From: Roseburia sp.
GTDB lineage: Bacteria; Bacillota; Clostridia; Lachnospirales; Lachnospiraceae
Assembly: GCA_017937095.1 (NCBI GenBank)
Contig: JAGBEG010000008.1
Span: 1 to 64,000 of the forward strand
DNA length: 64,000 nucleotides
Reading direction: 5' to 3'
Shown here: positions 45,099-53,507 of the stretch, in pieces
Position numbering within the stretch: position 1 is the first letter of the stretch
Layout: each line of letters starts with the position of its first letter
Position numbers and translations under genes: made by a program
Notes under the pieces: model-generated
Told to the model about the DNA's origin: nothing
Seen by the model: only the letters and a program-made list of their open reading frames with translations
The model's database searches: none

Positions 45099-46088
45099 CT
45101 ACCTTCCATATTGCTTTAAAATTTCTCCGAGATACTCCCTGTATTCACGCACAACGTGCTCCGGCGCTTCGATGCGCACCGCCGCGCCAAGCCCGGTGAG
45201 CCACCCGAAGAACTGACGGCTCACCGCCACATTGACGCGCGCCCGGATGTGCTCCTCATCGCACTGGCGCATCGCGACATCCTTGCCGAAGCGGTCGATC
45301 ATAACGCCTGTCAGCCTGCTGTCGCAATAGAGCGTTACCGTCTCATCTTCCCCCGCGAACATTCCGAAAGTCTTCTTCGAATATTCCGCCACGTCAAAAT
45401 CCGCAAAGCTGCTCTTTCCCTCTCTTGGCGCTTCCATCAGACCGATCCGGAGCATCTTGTCCACGCGGTAATGGCGGATTTCCCTGCTCCTGTCATCATA
45501 CGCGATCAGATAGTAGTTCTCGTCGTCCCACGACAGCAGCCACGGACTTACCTCATAGAACGTCCCGTCCCGGCGCAGCTTCATCTCCTTATTCACGCTC
45601 CACTCAAAATACTGGAACCGTATCTTGACATTCTCCGCAATTGCATTGTAGATCATGTCAATATTATAATAGATATTCTCGTTCACCGCCTTGCCCCGGT
45701 TCGTCACCACGACCTGTCTGTGAAGCTGCTTCGCCTGCTCTCTGCCGCAGAGCGTTTCAAGCTTTCCGATCAGTTCGCCGGACTTCTTCGCCGTGATGAA
45801 CTTCGACGCCTGCACCGCATCCACCAGAAGCTTTAGCTCCGCCAGCTCGAACTTACGGCTTGCAAGGTAATATCCGCCCGGGCGCTCCTTAATCTGAATG
45901 ATATCCAGCCCAAATTCCGTAAGCTGCTCCATATCCCTGTATACCGTCTTTCGCTCCACGGTGATCCCGTTCGCGTCCAGATAGTCAATGATTTCCTTTG
46001 TCGTGACCGGATGCTCCTCGTCCGTCCGTTCACATATGAACTTTGCCATATAAAGCAGCTTTAACTTCTGTTTATCGCTTCTTCCCAT
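45099..46088 (-). CDS. WYL-domain transcriptional regulator
   Basis: A 329-residue YafY-type regulator: N-terminal HTH_11 (about 5-65; VTTKEIIDYLDANGITVERKTVYRDMEQL), a WYL domain (about 145-230; LLSWDDENYYLIAYDDRSREIRHYRVDKM), and a C-terminal WCX extension. WYL domains sense nucleic-acid or nucleotide ligands and often act in DNA-damage or phage-defence regulation. Here the only co-transcribed gene is the YgjP-like metallopeptidase, so its targets are unclear. Confidence 0.9.
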   Translation of the reverse strand: MGRSDKQKLKLLYMAKFICERTDEEHPVTTKEIIDYLDANGITVERKTVYRDMEQLTEFGLDIIQIKERPGGYYLASRKFELAELKLLVDAVQASKFITAKKSGELIGKLETLCGREQAKQLHRQVVVTNRGKAVNENIYYNIDMIYNAIAENVKIRFQYFEWSVNKEMKLRRDGTFYEVSPWLLSWDDENYYLIAYDDRSREIRHYRVDKMLRIGLMEAPREGKSSFADFDVAEYSKKTFGMFAGEDETVTLYCDSRLTGVMIDRFGKDVAMRQCDEEHIRARVNVAVSRQFFGWLTGLGAAVRIEAPEHVVREYREYLGEILKQYGR

Positions 46089-46168
46089 CCGGCGGTTCCT
46101 CCCGCATTCTCTAACATCTATCCGCTATTATAACGCAGTTTTTCCGAATGCTCCACATATTTTTACTC

Positions 46169-46196
46169 TTGCATCTTTTGTACTTCGTGCTATAAT
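46169..46196 (+). promoter_or_regulatory. promoter of the GlpA-like operon
   Basis: TTGCAT (46169-46174), 16-bp spacer, TATAAT (46191-46196). It starts a leader of about 180 bases. Confidence 0.7.
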
Positions 46197-46228
46197 GGAA
46201 TTAAGTTCATAGAGATTACCGAGAGATC

Positions 46229-46283
46229 AGAGCATGGTAAACAGAAGCGATTTTCATCGTTTTGTTTTTCGTGCTCTTTTTTT
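46229..46283 (+). terminator. leader terminator of the GlpA-like operon
   Basis: AGAGCA/TGCTCT outer stem with an inner CGAT/ATCG hairpin, followed by seven T. It lies between the promoter and the first gene; a short frame, 18 codons from ATG 46234, spans it. A second -10-like TATAAT follows at about 46284. Confidence 0.6.
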
Positions 46284-46384
46284 ATTATAATTGGGAACAG
46301 ACATACGCGTTTTATTCCATTCTCTCCCGGCAATCCCAAAACAATGCTTCTGTCAGCAATGCAGAAAGAAAAGGAGAATCTACT

Positions 46385-47836
46385 ATGTATGATGTAGCAA
46401 TTATCGGCGCAGGCGTCATCGGCAGCGCGATTGCAAGGGAACTTTCCAGATTCGACGCAAGCATCTGCGTCATTGAACGCGAAGAAGACGTCTGCTGCGG
46501 CACGTCCAAAGCCAACAGCGCGATCATCCACGCGGGCTTCGACGCGACGCCCGGTTCCCTGAAAGCGCGCCTGAATGTACGGGGCAACGAAATGATGGAT
46601 CAGCTTGCCAAAGACCTTGATATTCCATTTAAGAGGAACGGCTCCCTCGTCGTGTGCACGAAGGATCAGGACCGCGCGGGACTTGACATCCTCTTAGAAA
46701 AGGGAAAGAAAAACGGCGTCCCGGATTTAAGAATCCTTGAGCGTGACGAATTAATGAGGCTCGAGCCTAATTTAAGCGACGATGTGACCTGCGCGCTGTA
46801 CGCGCCGACCGGCGGAATCGTCTGTCCGTTCCACATGACGATGGCATTTGCCGAAAACGCTTTTACAAACGGCGTTTCCTTCTTTTTAAACACCAAAGTC
46901 ACTTCCATTTCAAAGACGGCAGACGGCTATGAGCTTGCGGCAATCCACACCGATACCGAGGAGTCGGAAACTTTCAAGGCGAAGGTCGTCATCAACGCCG
47001 CAGGCGTTCACTCCGATGAGTTCAACAACATGGTAAGCTCCCGCAGGCTGCACATCACCGCCCGCAAAGGCGAGTATTGTCTGCTTGACAAGGAAGCCGG
47101 AACCCATGTAAGCCATACCGTCTTCCAGCTTCCGTCGAAGATGGGAAAAGGCGTTCTCGTATCTCCTACCGTGCACGGCAACCTTCTCGTCGGCCCGACC
47201 GCCGTGGACGTCAGCGATAAGGAAGCAGTCAACACAACGCAGGAGGGTCTGGATTCTCTTGGCGTCACCGCTTCCCTAAGCGTGAAAAATGTTCCGATGC
47301 GTCAGGTCATCACTTCCTTTGCAGGGCTGCGCGCCCACGAGGACGGCGGCGATTTCGTCATCGGAGAAGTCCCGGATGCCAAGGGCTTTATCAATGCCGC
47401 AGGTATCGAATCCCCGGGACTTTCCTCCGCCCCGGCAATCGGCGAGATGGTCGCAGGTATCGTAAAAGAGCTGTTAAATCTCAGCGCGAAGAGCGATTTC
47501 ATCGCCACAAGAAAAGGCATTCTGCGCCCGGAAACGCTCTCCATGGAGGAGCGCAACCAGTTAATCAAAGAACATCCGGAATACGGCAATATCATCTGCC
47601 GCTGCGAAATGATCACCGAGGGAGAAATTATGGACGCCATCCACCGTCCGTTAGGCGCACGCTCTCTCGACGGCGTAAAGCGCCGCACCAGAGCCGGCAT
47701 GGGACGCTGTCAGGCAGGCTTCTGCTCACCGCGTACCATGGAAATCTTAGAGCGCGAAATACCTATGAGCATGTTTGACATCACAAAGAACGGCGTCGGC
47801 GGCGAAATCGTCATCGGCACGAACAAAGAGATATAA
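46385..47836 (+). CDS. GlpA-like FAD-dependent oxidoreductase with [2Fe-2S] domain
   Basis: A 483-residue flavoprotein resembling anaerobic glycerol-3-phosphate dehydrogenase subunit A. FAD motif VAIIGAGVIGSAIARELSR (residues 4-22), DAO body (SKANSAIIHAGFDA, VINAAGVHSDEFN, TSFAGLRAHEDGGDFVIG), and a C-terminal BFD-like [2Fe-2S] domain with CRCEMITEGE and CQAGFC. It probably oxidises glycerol-3-phosphate or another 2-hydroxy acid. AAGGAG precedes the ATG at 46385. Next genes follow after 15 and 17 bases: an FAD/NAD oxidoreductase and a DUF1667 protein, the usual trio in Clostridia. Confidence 0.85.
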   Translation: MYDVAIIGAGVIGSAIARELSRFDASICVIEREEDVCCGTSKANSAIIHAGFDATPGSLKARLNVRGNEMMDQLAKDLDIPFKRNGSLVVCTKDQDRAGLDILLEKGKKNGVPDLRILERDELMRLEPNLSDDVTCALYAPTGGIVCPFHMTMAFAENAFTNGVSFFLNTKVTSISKTADGYELAAIHTDTEESETFKAKVVINAAGVHSDEFNNMVSSRRLHITARKGEYCLLDKEAGTHVSHTVFQLPSKMGKGVLVSPTVHGNLLVGPTAVDVSDKEAVNTTQEGLDSLGVTASLSVKNVPMRQVITSFAGLRAHEDGGDFVIGEVPDAKGFINAAGIESPGLSSAPAIGEMVAGIVKELLNLSAKSDFIATRKGILRPETLSMEERNQLIKEHPEYGNIICRCEMITEGEIMDAIHRPLGARSLDGVKRRTRAGMGRCQAGFCSPRTMEILEREIPMSMFDITKNGVGGEIVIGTNKEI

Positions 47837-47851
47837 GAGGGGGAAATCGGC

Positions 47852-49147
47852 ATGAAAAATTATGATTTAGTCATCGTCGGAGGCGGTCCTGCCGGACTTG
47901 CAGCCGCTGTATCTGCAAGAGATCACGGAATCGACAGCATTCTCATTATCGAGCGCGACAAGGAACTCGGCGGCATCCTAAACCAGTGCATCCACAACGG
48001 CTTCGGCTTACATACCTTTAAGGAAGAGCTGACCGGACCGGAATATGCATCACGCTTCATCGAACAGGTCGAGGAGCGTGGCATCGAATACAAGTTGAAT
48101 ACCATGGTCATGGATATCGCAGCGTCAGACGCTTCATCCGCAAACGGCACAGTCACAAAGACCGTGACCGCCATGAACCGTGAGGACGGCATGTTCGAGA
48201 TTCAGGCGAAATCCGTCATCCTCGCCATGGGCTGCCGCGAGCGCTCCAGAGGCGCATTAAATATCCCGGGCTACCGTCCTGCCGGTATCTTCTCCGCCGG
48301 AACGGCGCAGCGCCTTGTCAATATGGAAGGCTACATGCCGGGACGCGAGGTCGTCATCTTAGGCTCCGGCGATATCGGTCTTATCATGGCACGCCGCATG
48401 ACCTTAGAGGGCGCCAAGGTGAAGGTCGTTGCCGAGCTGATGCCCTACTCCGGCGGTCTGAAGCGCAACATCGTACAGTGTCTTGACGATTTCGGCATTC
48501 CGCTCAAGTTAAGCCACACAGTCGTAGACATCGAGGGAAAGAACCGCGTAGAGGCAGTCACGATTGCAGAGGTCGGTCCTGACCGCAAGCCGATTCCTGG
48601 CACGGAGGAGCGTTACACCTGCGATACCCTGCTGCTCTCCTGCGGTCTGATCCCAGAGAATGAATTGAGCCGCAGCGCAGGCATTGACATCAACCCTGTA
48701 ACCTCCGGTCCTGTCGTAAATGACAGCCTTGAGACGAGCGTTGACGGTATCTTCGCCTGCGGAAATGTGCTCCACGTACATGACCTTGTGGACTATGTGT
48801 CACAGGAAGCGACGGCGGCAGGCAAAAACGCCGCTGCCTACATCACGAACGGAGCGGCAAAGGACGCGAAATCCGTCGAAATTTTCCCGGTAGACGGCGT
48901 GCGCTATACAGTCCCGAAATATATCCGTCCTGCCGAGATGGACGACACCTTGACCGTCCGTTTTCGCGTCGACGCTGTGTATAAGAATTGTTCCATCGCT
49001 ACCTACTTTGACGATACCTTAATCAGTAGACGCAAGCGTCCGGTCATGGCTCCCGGTGAGATGGAACAGGTGATTCTGGATAAAAAGAAGCTCGGCGAAT
49101 TTCCGGATCTCAGCAAGATTACAATCCGCATTGAAGAGTCCGTGTGA
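47852..49147 (+). CDS. FAD/NAD(P)-dependent oxidoreductase (second subunit of the trio)
   Basis: A 431-residue pyridine nucleotide-disulphide-type flavoprotein: FAD motif DLVIVGGGPAGLAAAVSARD (about 4-23), VILAMGCRERSRGA, NAD-binding VVILGSGDIGLIMARRMTLEG, and the second FAD block VDGIFACGNVLHVHDLVD. No CxxC redox centre is seen. In the Clostridial GlpA-like trio it likely passes electrons from the first subunit to NAD. The ribosome site is GAGGGGG. Confidence 0.85.
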   Translation: MKNYDLVIVGGGPAGLAAAVSARDHGIDSILIIERDKELGGILNQCIHNGFGLHTFKEELTGPEYASRFIEQVEERGIEYKLNTMVMDIAASDASSANGTVTKTVTAMNREDGMFEIQAKSVILAMGCRERSRGALNIPGYRPAGIFSAGTAQRLVNMEGYMPGREVVILGSGDIGLIMARRMTLEGAKVKVVAELMPYSGGLKRNIVQCLDDFGIPLKLSHTVVDIEGKNRVEAVTIAEVGPDRKPIPGTEERYTCDTLLLSCGLIPENELSRSAGIDINPVTSGPVVNDSLETSVDGIFACGNVLHVHDLVDYVSQEATAAGKNAAAYITNGAAKDAKSVEIFPVDGVRYTVPKYIRPAEMDDTLTVRFRVDAVYKNCSIATYFDDTLISRRKRPVMAPGEMEQVILDKKKLGEFPDLSKITIRIEESV

Positions 49148-49164
49148 CAGAAAGGAAGGCTATT

Positions 49165-49530
49165 ATGAGTACAAGAGAACTTACCTGTATCGGCTGCCCG
49201 CTCGGGTGCGCCCTTACCGTTACCATGGAAGGTGACACGGTCACCGCAGTTACCGGAAACACCTGCCCGCGCGGCGATGCCTACGCGAGGAAGGAAGTCA
49301 CCAATCCGACCCGCATCGTGACCTCCACTGTCCGCGTAAAAGGCGGCGTTTTCCCGATGGCAAACGTCAAGACTGCCGCCGACATTCCCAAGGACAAGAT
49401 TTTCGCCTGCGTGGAGGCGTTAAAGGACATCACCGTAAATGCCCCGGTAAAAATCGGCGACGTCATTCTTCCGAATGTTGCAGGCACGGGCGTTGACATT
49501 GTGGCTGCAAGAAATGTAGCTGCAAATTAG
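49165..49530 (+). CDS. DUF1667 protein
   Basis: A 121-residue protein starting STRELTCIGCPLGCALTV with CxxCxxxC, then CPRGDAYARKEVTNPTRIVTSTV, the signature of DUF1667. The four Cys suggest an iron-sulphur cluster, similar to the N-terminal part of molybdopterin oxidoreductases. It probably serves as the electron-transfer third subunit of the GlpA-like trio. ATG at 49165 follows AAGGAAGG. The operon ends at the hairpin 33 bases on. Confidence 0.85.
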   Translation: MSTRELTCIGCPLGCALTVTMEGDTVTAVTGNTCPRGDAYARKEVTNPTRIVTSTVRVKGGVFPMANVKTAADIPKDKIFACVEALKDITVNAPVKIGDVILPNVAGTGVDIVAARNVAAN

Positions 49531-49562
49531 AGTTTTAAACAGAGGGGATATTTTATATAGGG

Positions 49563-49590
49563 CATGGCGGAGACAAACGTCTCCGCCATG
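49563..49590. terminator. bidirectional terminator, convergent genes
   Basis: CATGGCGGAGAC/GTCTCCGCCATG perfect 12-bp stem with AAAC loop. It separates the DUF1667 gene from the convergent anti-sigma gene. Confidence 0.88.
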
Positions 49591-49601
49591 TCTTTTCGTG
49601 T

Positions 49602-50696
49602 CTACGGAAGTTCTACCTTCACTTTGTCTTCGCCTAACAGTATCGCTCCGACTTTTTCGGGATCTACGACAGACGCCAGTCCTACATCCCATATATATTC
49701 TCCGCGCTCCGTATCGATCCTTTCGCCAAACGCATCATGTCCCTTCTCTATCGTATTGCCATCCGAATCCAGCAATTCCGACATTAACATTTCAGAGATA
49801 AAAATATCCTCCTCAGCGTCCCCATACACCGTCTTAACAAGCTCATTGACATCCTCATCGTCATAGCTGATGGAAAGCGTCAACGGCGACAGCTCCACAC
49901 GTCTGACCGTGACAGGCACGCCCGAAAGCATGACCTCGGTGTCCAGATCCCATGTGCGCGTCAGTCCACTTGCATCGGACAGCGGAAGGGTAAGCTCCCA
50001 GTTTCCATCGACCACATGCGCTACGCCGCCATTCCCCTTATCCAGTTCCGTATAATAGGACAATGTTCCAAGTGTCACGGTGACACTTTCACCGTTCCAT
50101 GCAGTGTCATGATCCTTCATTGCATCAATCCAGCAATATGCGTGCGTACTGTTTTCCGTCACCTGATCCGCGAAACTCCAACCCACGTTATTAAATACGT
50201 CGGACGTCGTTCCCTGTCCGTCTGCCGCCAGATTCATTTCGTCAAAGCCTCCCGTTCCAAGCACTGCCTCCTCTGACGTGACCTCCAGCAGAATATACAG
50301 ACGGTATTCATCCTGAATCGTCTGCACAGCGGTCACTGTCACACCCGCATCTGTCACAGAAGCCTGAGGCGTCGCCGCGACTCCGGCAGCCGTCATCTGC
50401 TCCTGCACCTCCGAAGCCGGATGATCAAATTCCTCTGCCGCCCTGTCATTCCAGTGCAGGATTTCTGCGCCTACAACCGTTGTTCCGAGTACTGCCGCAA
50501 GTGCTGCCACAAGCGCCAGTGTCTTTTTCTTTCCCCATACATTCTTTCTTTTTAAATTATTGTCTTCTCTCATATTTTCCCCTCCCGTATGCAGTTCTCT
50601 GTTCTCTGCGGACAGTCCCTCAATCGCCGCAAGCACTGACGCATGTACCTTCTCCGGAACATCCGGCAATTCATTTTCCCAATCAATACGCTTCAT
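49602..50696 (-). CDS. DUF4179-type membrane anti-sigma factor
   Basis: A 364-residue protein: cytoplasmic N terminus (about 1-55, including NLKRKNVWGKKK), one membrane helix (about 58-76, TLALVAALAAVLGTTVVG) and a large extracellular DUF4179 region. The start overlaps the end of the sigma gene by 14 bases. This layout is the standard Firmicute ECF sigma/anti-sigma pair, in which the membrane protein holds the sigma factor until an envelope signal. The signal is unknown. Confidence 0.85.
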   Translation of the reverse strand: MKRIDWENELPDVPEKVHASVLAAIEGLSAENRELHTGGENMREDNNLKRKNVWGKKKTLALVAALAAVLGTTVVGAEILHWNDRAAEEFDHPASEVQEQMTAAGVAATPQASVTDAGVTVTAVQTIQDEYRLYILLEVTSEEAVLGTGGFDEMNLAADGQGTTSDVFNNVGWSFADQVTENSTHAYCWIDAMKDHDTAWNGESVTVTLGTLSYYTELDKGNGGVAHVVDGNWELTLPLSDASGLTRTWDLDTEVMLSGVPVTVRRVELSPLTLSISYDDEDVNELVKTVYGDAEEDIFISEMLMSELLDSDGNTIEKGHDAFGERIDTERGEYIWDVGLASVVDPEKVGAILLGEDKVKVELP

Positions 50697-51168
50697 ATCC
50701 CAATTCCCCCTTCAATCTTTTCTTTAATAAATTCCTGCTTCGGTAAAGTCTCGTCTTAATGCTTCCCTCTGTAGTGTGGAGCATTTCAGCAATTTCCTTC
50801 ACCTGATAGCCCTCGATATAATGGAGCACAAACGGAACACGGTACTGCTCCGCAAGCTTTAGCACCTCGTCAAACACGCCCGTATCTGCACCGGATGTCT
50901 CTGCTTCCTCATGCTCCATATACTCCTCGTAGGATATCTCAGACTTTCGGTCACGCAGCATCTTATAGCATTCATTGATGAGAATCCTCGTAAGCCATGT
51001 CTTAAAATACGCCTCCTGCCGCAACGTATGCAGACTGCTGTAGGCTGACAAAATCGCATTCTGCATCGCATCGGCACAATCCTCATCGTTCCGCAAAATG
51101 GATTTCGCCACATAATAAAGACTCTTCTCCGCCGCCAGCACTCCTTTCGTAAATTCTTCCTTATCCAT
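50683..51168 (-). CDS. ECF sigma factor
   Basis: A 161-residue extracytoplasmic-function sigma factor: region 2 (about 10-75; DCADAMQNAILSAYSSLHTLRQEAYFKTWLTRI) and region 4 (about 105-155; RVPFVLHYIEGYQVKEIAEMLHTTEGSIKTRLYRSRNLL). The ATG at 51168 follows GAGGATGAT. It probably controls its own operon and envelope genes elsewhere in the genome. Co-transcribed with the DUF4179 anti-sigma gene. Confidence 0.92.
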   Translation of the reverse strand: MDKEEFTKGVLAAEKSLYYVAKSILRNDEDCADAMQNAILSAYSSLHTLRQEAYFKTWLTRILINECYKMLRDRKSEISYEEYMEHEEAETSGADTGVFDEVLKLAEQYRVPFVLHYIEGYQVKEIAEMLHTTEGSIKTRLYRSRNLLKKRLKGELGYEAY

Positions 51169-51321
51169 ATCATCCTCGTTTCTGCGCTGCCCACCGGGCG
51201 TTCCGCGTGCATTTTTCACTGCCGTTTATGGCAGCCGTTTATCCTTTGCCCGGCACAGGCTCTTGTTCTTCATAGAAGCTTCTACGACAATTAGATAGTG
51301 CAAACCACAAAAAGGACACAA

Positions 51322-51364
51322 AAAAATTCCGCAGGCACGCTTTCGCGTGTCCGCGGAATTTTTC
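51322..51364 (-). terminator. terminator after the antiporter gene
   Basis: AAAATTCCGC/GCGGAATTTT outer stem with an inner GGCACGC/GCGTGTC stem and A/T-runs, about 60 bases after the antiporter stop. Confidence 0.82.
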
Positions 51365-51421
51365 AGATGATTCTGTAATGTTCTATTTCTGCGCCGGGTC
51401 TTCAAACCGCATCCGCGCCCC

Positions 51422-52612
51422 TTACGCTTCCTGCGGCTGCTTGTCGCCCATGACCATTTTTAACAGAATCGGCGTAATCAGCGTCGTCACGATAACGACA
51501 AGAACGATCGGTGCAAAGAGCACATCGTCTAACATGCCGCTTGCATAACCCTTCTGCGCTACAATAAGCGCCACCTCACCACGTGAGATCATACCGATAC
51601 CGACCTGCAGCGCCTCCTTTGCGTTGCAGCTGCACAGCTTCGCACCGAGACCGCATCCGACGACCTTGCTCAAAATTGCGATTACAAGCAGAATTATTGA
51701 GAAAATCCAGATACCTGCATCCATTCCGCCAAGCGTTACCTTAAGACCGACGCTCGCGAAGAATACCGGAGAGAAAATCAGGTAAGACGGAATCTCACAG
51801 CGTCTTGCCACATACGGGCTGACCTTCATCGTGCAGAGCATCAGACCTGCAAAATAAGCTCCTGTAATATCTGCAATCTGGAAAAACTCCTCGGAGATAT
51901 AAGCTAAGATAAAGCAGAGCGCCACGCAGATAATCGCGGTTCTTCTCTTTCCGTCCTCTCTCTCCACAAACACCTTAAGCTTTGTCAGCACTACGATTAG
52001 GATCGCGATCAGAATAAAATATGCCACAATCTTTACGAGAACCGTAAGCGGATTTACGGAAGGGTCCTTTAAGCTCGTCACAACCGTGAGCACGATGATA
52101 CCGACAATATCGTCGATGACTGCCGCGCCAAGAATCGTCGTACCGACCTTTCCTTTGAGCTTGCCCATCTCGCGCAGCGTCTCAACCGTGATACTTACTG
52201 ATGTCGCCGTGAGCACAACGCCGACGAATACCGCCTTTAACACCTCGCCGTAGTCACTGAAATCGGTGTGGAAATAGAGCGCATATCCTAAAAATCCGCC
52301 GAGCAGAGGAACAATAACGCCAATGATCGCCGTGACGAAAGAAGCGACGCTGTTTTTCTTAAGCTCATTTAAATCTGTTTCAAGTCCCGCATTGAACATA
52401 AGAAGAATAACGCCGAGCTCCGCCATCTGCTCGAGGAACTTCCCGGACTCGCCTTCCAGTGTGACCATTCCGAGAACGGACGGTCCTAAAATAACGCCTG
52501 CCAGAAGCGCTCCTACCACTGCCGGCATATGTATCTTCTTTGAGAACAAGCCGAACACCTTGGTAGAAATCATAATAATACCCAGAAACAATAAAAATGA
52601 ATACGATTCCAT
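51422..52612 (-). CDS. CPA2-family cation:proton antiporter
   Basis: A 396-residue membrane protein with about twelve helices. The CPA2 core is recognisable: MPAVVGALLAGVILGPSVLG, LLMFNAGLETDLNELKK with the family's conserved Leu-x-Gly-Leu-Glu, and the charged TILGAAVIDDIVGIIVL (helix 5 double Asp), and RGEVALIVAQKGYASG. No RCK/TrkA C-terminal domain is present. It likely exchanges Na+ or K+ for protons. ATG at 52612 follows GAAAGGGAG. Confidence 0.93.
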   Translation of the reverse strand: MESYSFLLFLGIIMISTKVFGLFSKKIHMPAVVGALLAGVILGPSVLGMVTLEGESGKFLEQMAELGVILLMFNAGLETDLNELKKNSVASFVTAIIGVIVPLLGGFLGYALYFHTDFSDYGEVLKAVFVGVVLTATSVSITVETLREMGKLKGKVGTTILGAAVIDDIVGIIVLTVVTSLKDPSVNPLTVLVKIVAYFILIAILIVVLTKLKVFVEREDGKRRTAIICVALCFILAYISEEFFQIADITGAYFAGLMLCTMKVSPYVARRCEIPSYLIFSPVFFASVGLKVTLGGMDAGIWIFSIILLVIAILSKVVGCGLGAKLCSCNAKEALQVGIGMISRGEVALIVAQKGYASGMLDDVLFAPIVLVVIVTTLITPILLKMVMGDKQPQEA

Positions 52613-52837
52613 ATCTATACTCCCTTTCTTTATAATTATGAAATTTGTATAAAGCATTTCTGTAGCATAGCTATTTTAAACCTTTATTATACAAATTGTA
52701 AGTGGCGTTTTTAAAGAAAAAGCACTAAATTTATGTCGTTTTTTGGTGCTTTTTACCAGACCAAAAATCGGTTTATTCCTGCACATTCTCCCGTTTCCGA
52801 CATAAGATATATCAACAAAACAAAAAAGGAGTCAAAT

Positions 52838-53191
52838 ATGTTTTATTCAAACAATGAAAACTGCGATAAACAGCAGCACGTTCATGAACTTACAGGCAGC
52901 ACCGCCATTGTGGAGGAATGCGGCGAATGCCACAACCACCGCTTCTGCACCGTATCTGACGAAGCGATTCCCTATGGAGTCAGCCACGTTCATGAGGTAA
53001 AGTTCCGCACGGATTTTTCCGACGAGCATTTCCACGAATTTTGCGGAAAGACCGGCCCGGCAATCGAAGTCGGCAACGGAAAACACGTTCATTATATCAA
53101 AGCATACACGGAAGAAGAAGACGGACACCGTCACGTCTTCCAGGCGGCTACGCTGATCGATGCGCCGACCGATTTTGAATACTGCGACTAA
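52838..53191 (+). CDS. YmaF-like His-rich protein
   Basis: A 117-residue protein with about fifteen His, arranged in HVHE, HNHRF, SHVHEVK, EHFHEFC, KHVHYIK and GHRHVF: tandem His-x-His pairs typical of the YmaF family and suggestive of metal binding. Four Cys are also present. Function is unknown. AAAAAAGGAG precedes the ATG at 52838. A hairpin 20 bases after its stop is a terminator for this gene and for a minus-strand RNA. Confidence 0.82.
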   Translation: MFYSNNENCDKQQHVHELTGSTAIVEECGECHNHRFCTVSDEAIPYGVSHVHEVKFRTDFSDEHFHEFCGKTGPAIEVGNGKHVHYIKAYTEEEDGHRHVFQAATLIDAPTDFEYCD

Positions 53192-53211
53192 GGTGTTTTA
53201 ACACCATGAAA

Positions 53212-53242
53212 AAACCCCGGAAACATCACTGTTCCGGGGTTT
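53212..53242. terminator. bidirectional terminator of ymaF-like gene and ncRNA
   Basis: AAACCCCGGAA/TTCCGGGGTTT 11-bp stem with a 9-base loop; on the minus strand it is followed by TTTTTT. Confidence 0.92.
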
Positions 53243-53383
53243 CTTCGAGGAGTTTAGTTATGAAAATGTTAATCTATATAAAGGAAATTTTGTCGAAAGA
53301 TGCACCGGAAGTATGACCTTTATTCCACAAATCCGGGCTGCTGACTACGATGCTCTGGGAAACGTTATCAGCTCCTTTCGATG
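53212..53383 (-). ncRNA. candidate structured small RNA
   Basis: A minus-strand unit of about 170 bases with a -10 box TATACT (53389-53394) and a terminator (53212-53242). The transcript would open with the stem TCGAAAG (53375-53381) / CTTTCGA (53293-53299), enclosing two more: GCTGATAACG (53363-53372) / CGTAGTCAGC (53340-53349, one mismatch, one G-U) and CCGGA (53332-53336) / TCCGG (53305-53309). That is a three-way junction. No coding frame and no minus-strand gene follow before the terminator. TTGACA lies 22 bases before the -10, too far for a normal promoter. Confidence 0.55.
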
Positions 53384-53507
53384 GTCTTAGTATACGAAAT
53401 AATTGTGTCCGAAGTGTGTCAATTTTCGAAAAGCTTTCTAAAATTCGTTTTTTCCTATTTTATATTTCTTTAATAAATCAATTTTTTTGTTTAGATTTTC
53501 CCTGCAT
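53243..53507. other. 265-bp region between terminator and murI
   Basis: Contains the structured RNA and, from 53400 to 53507, an AT-rich stretch after the murI stop. No gene is seen on either strand. Confidence 0.6.
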
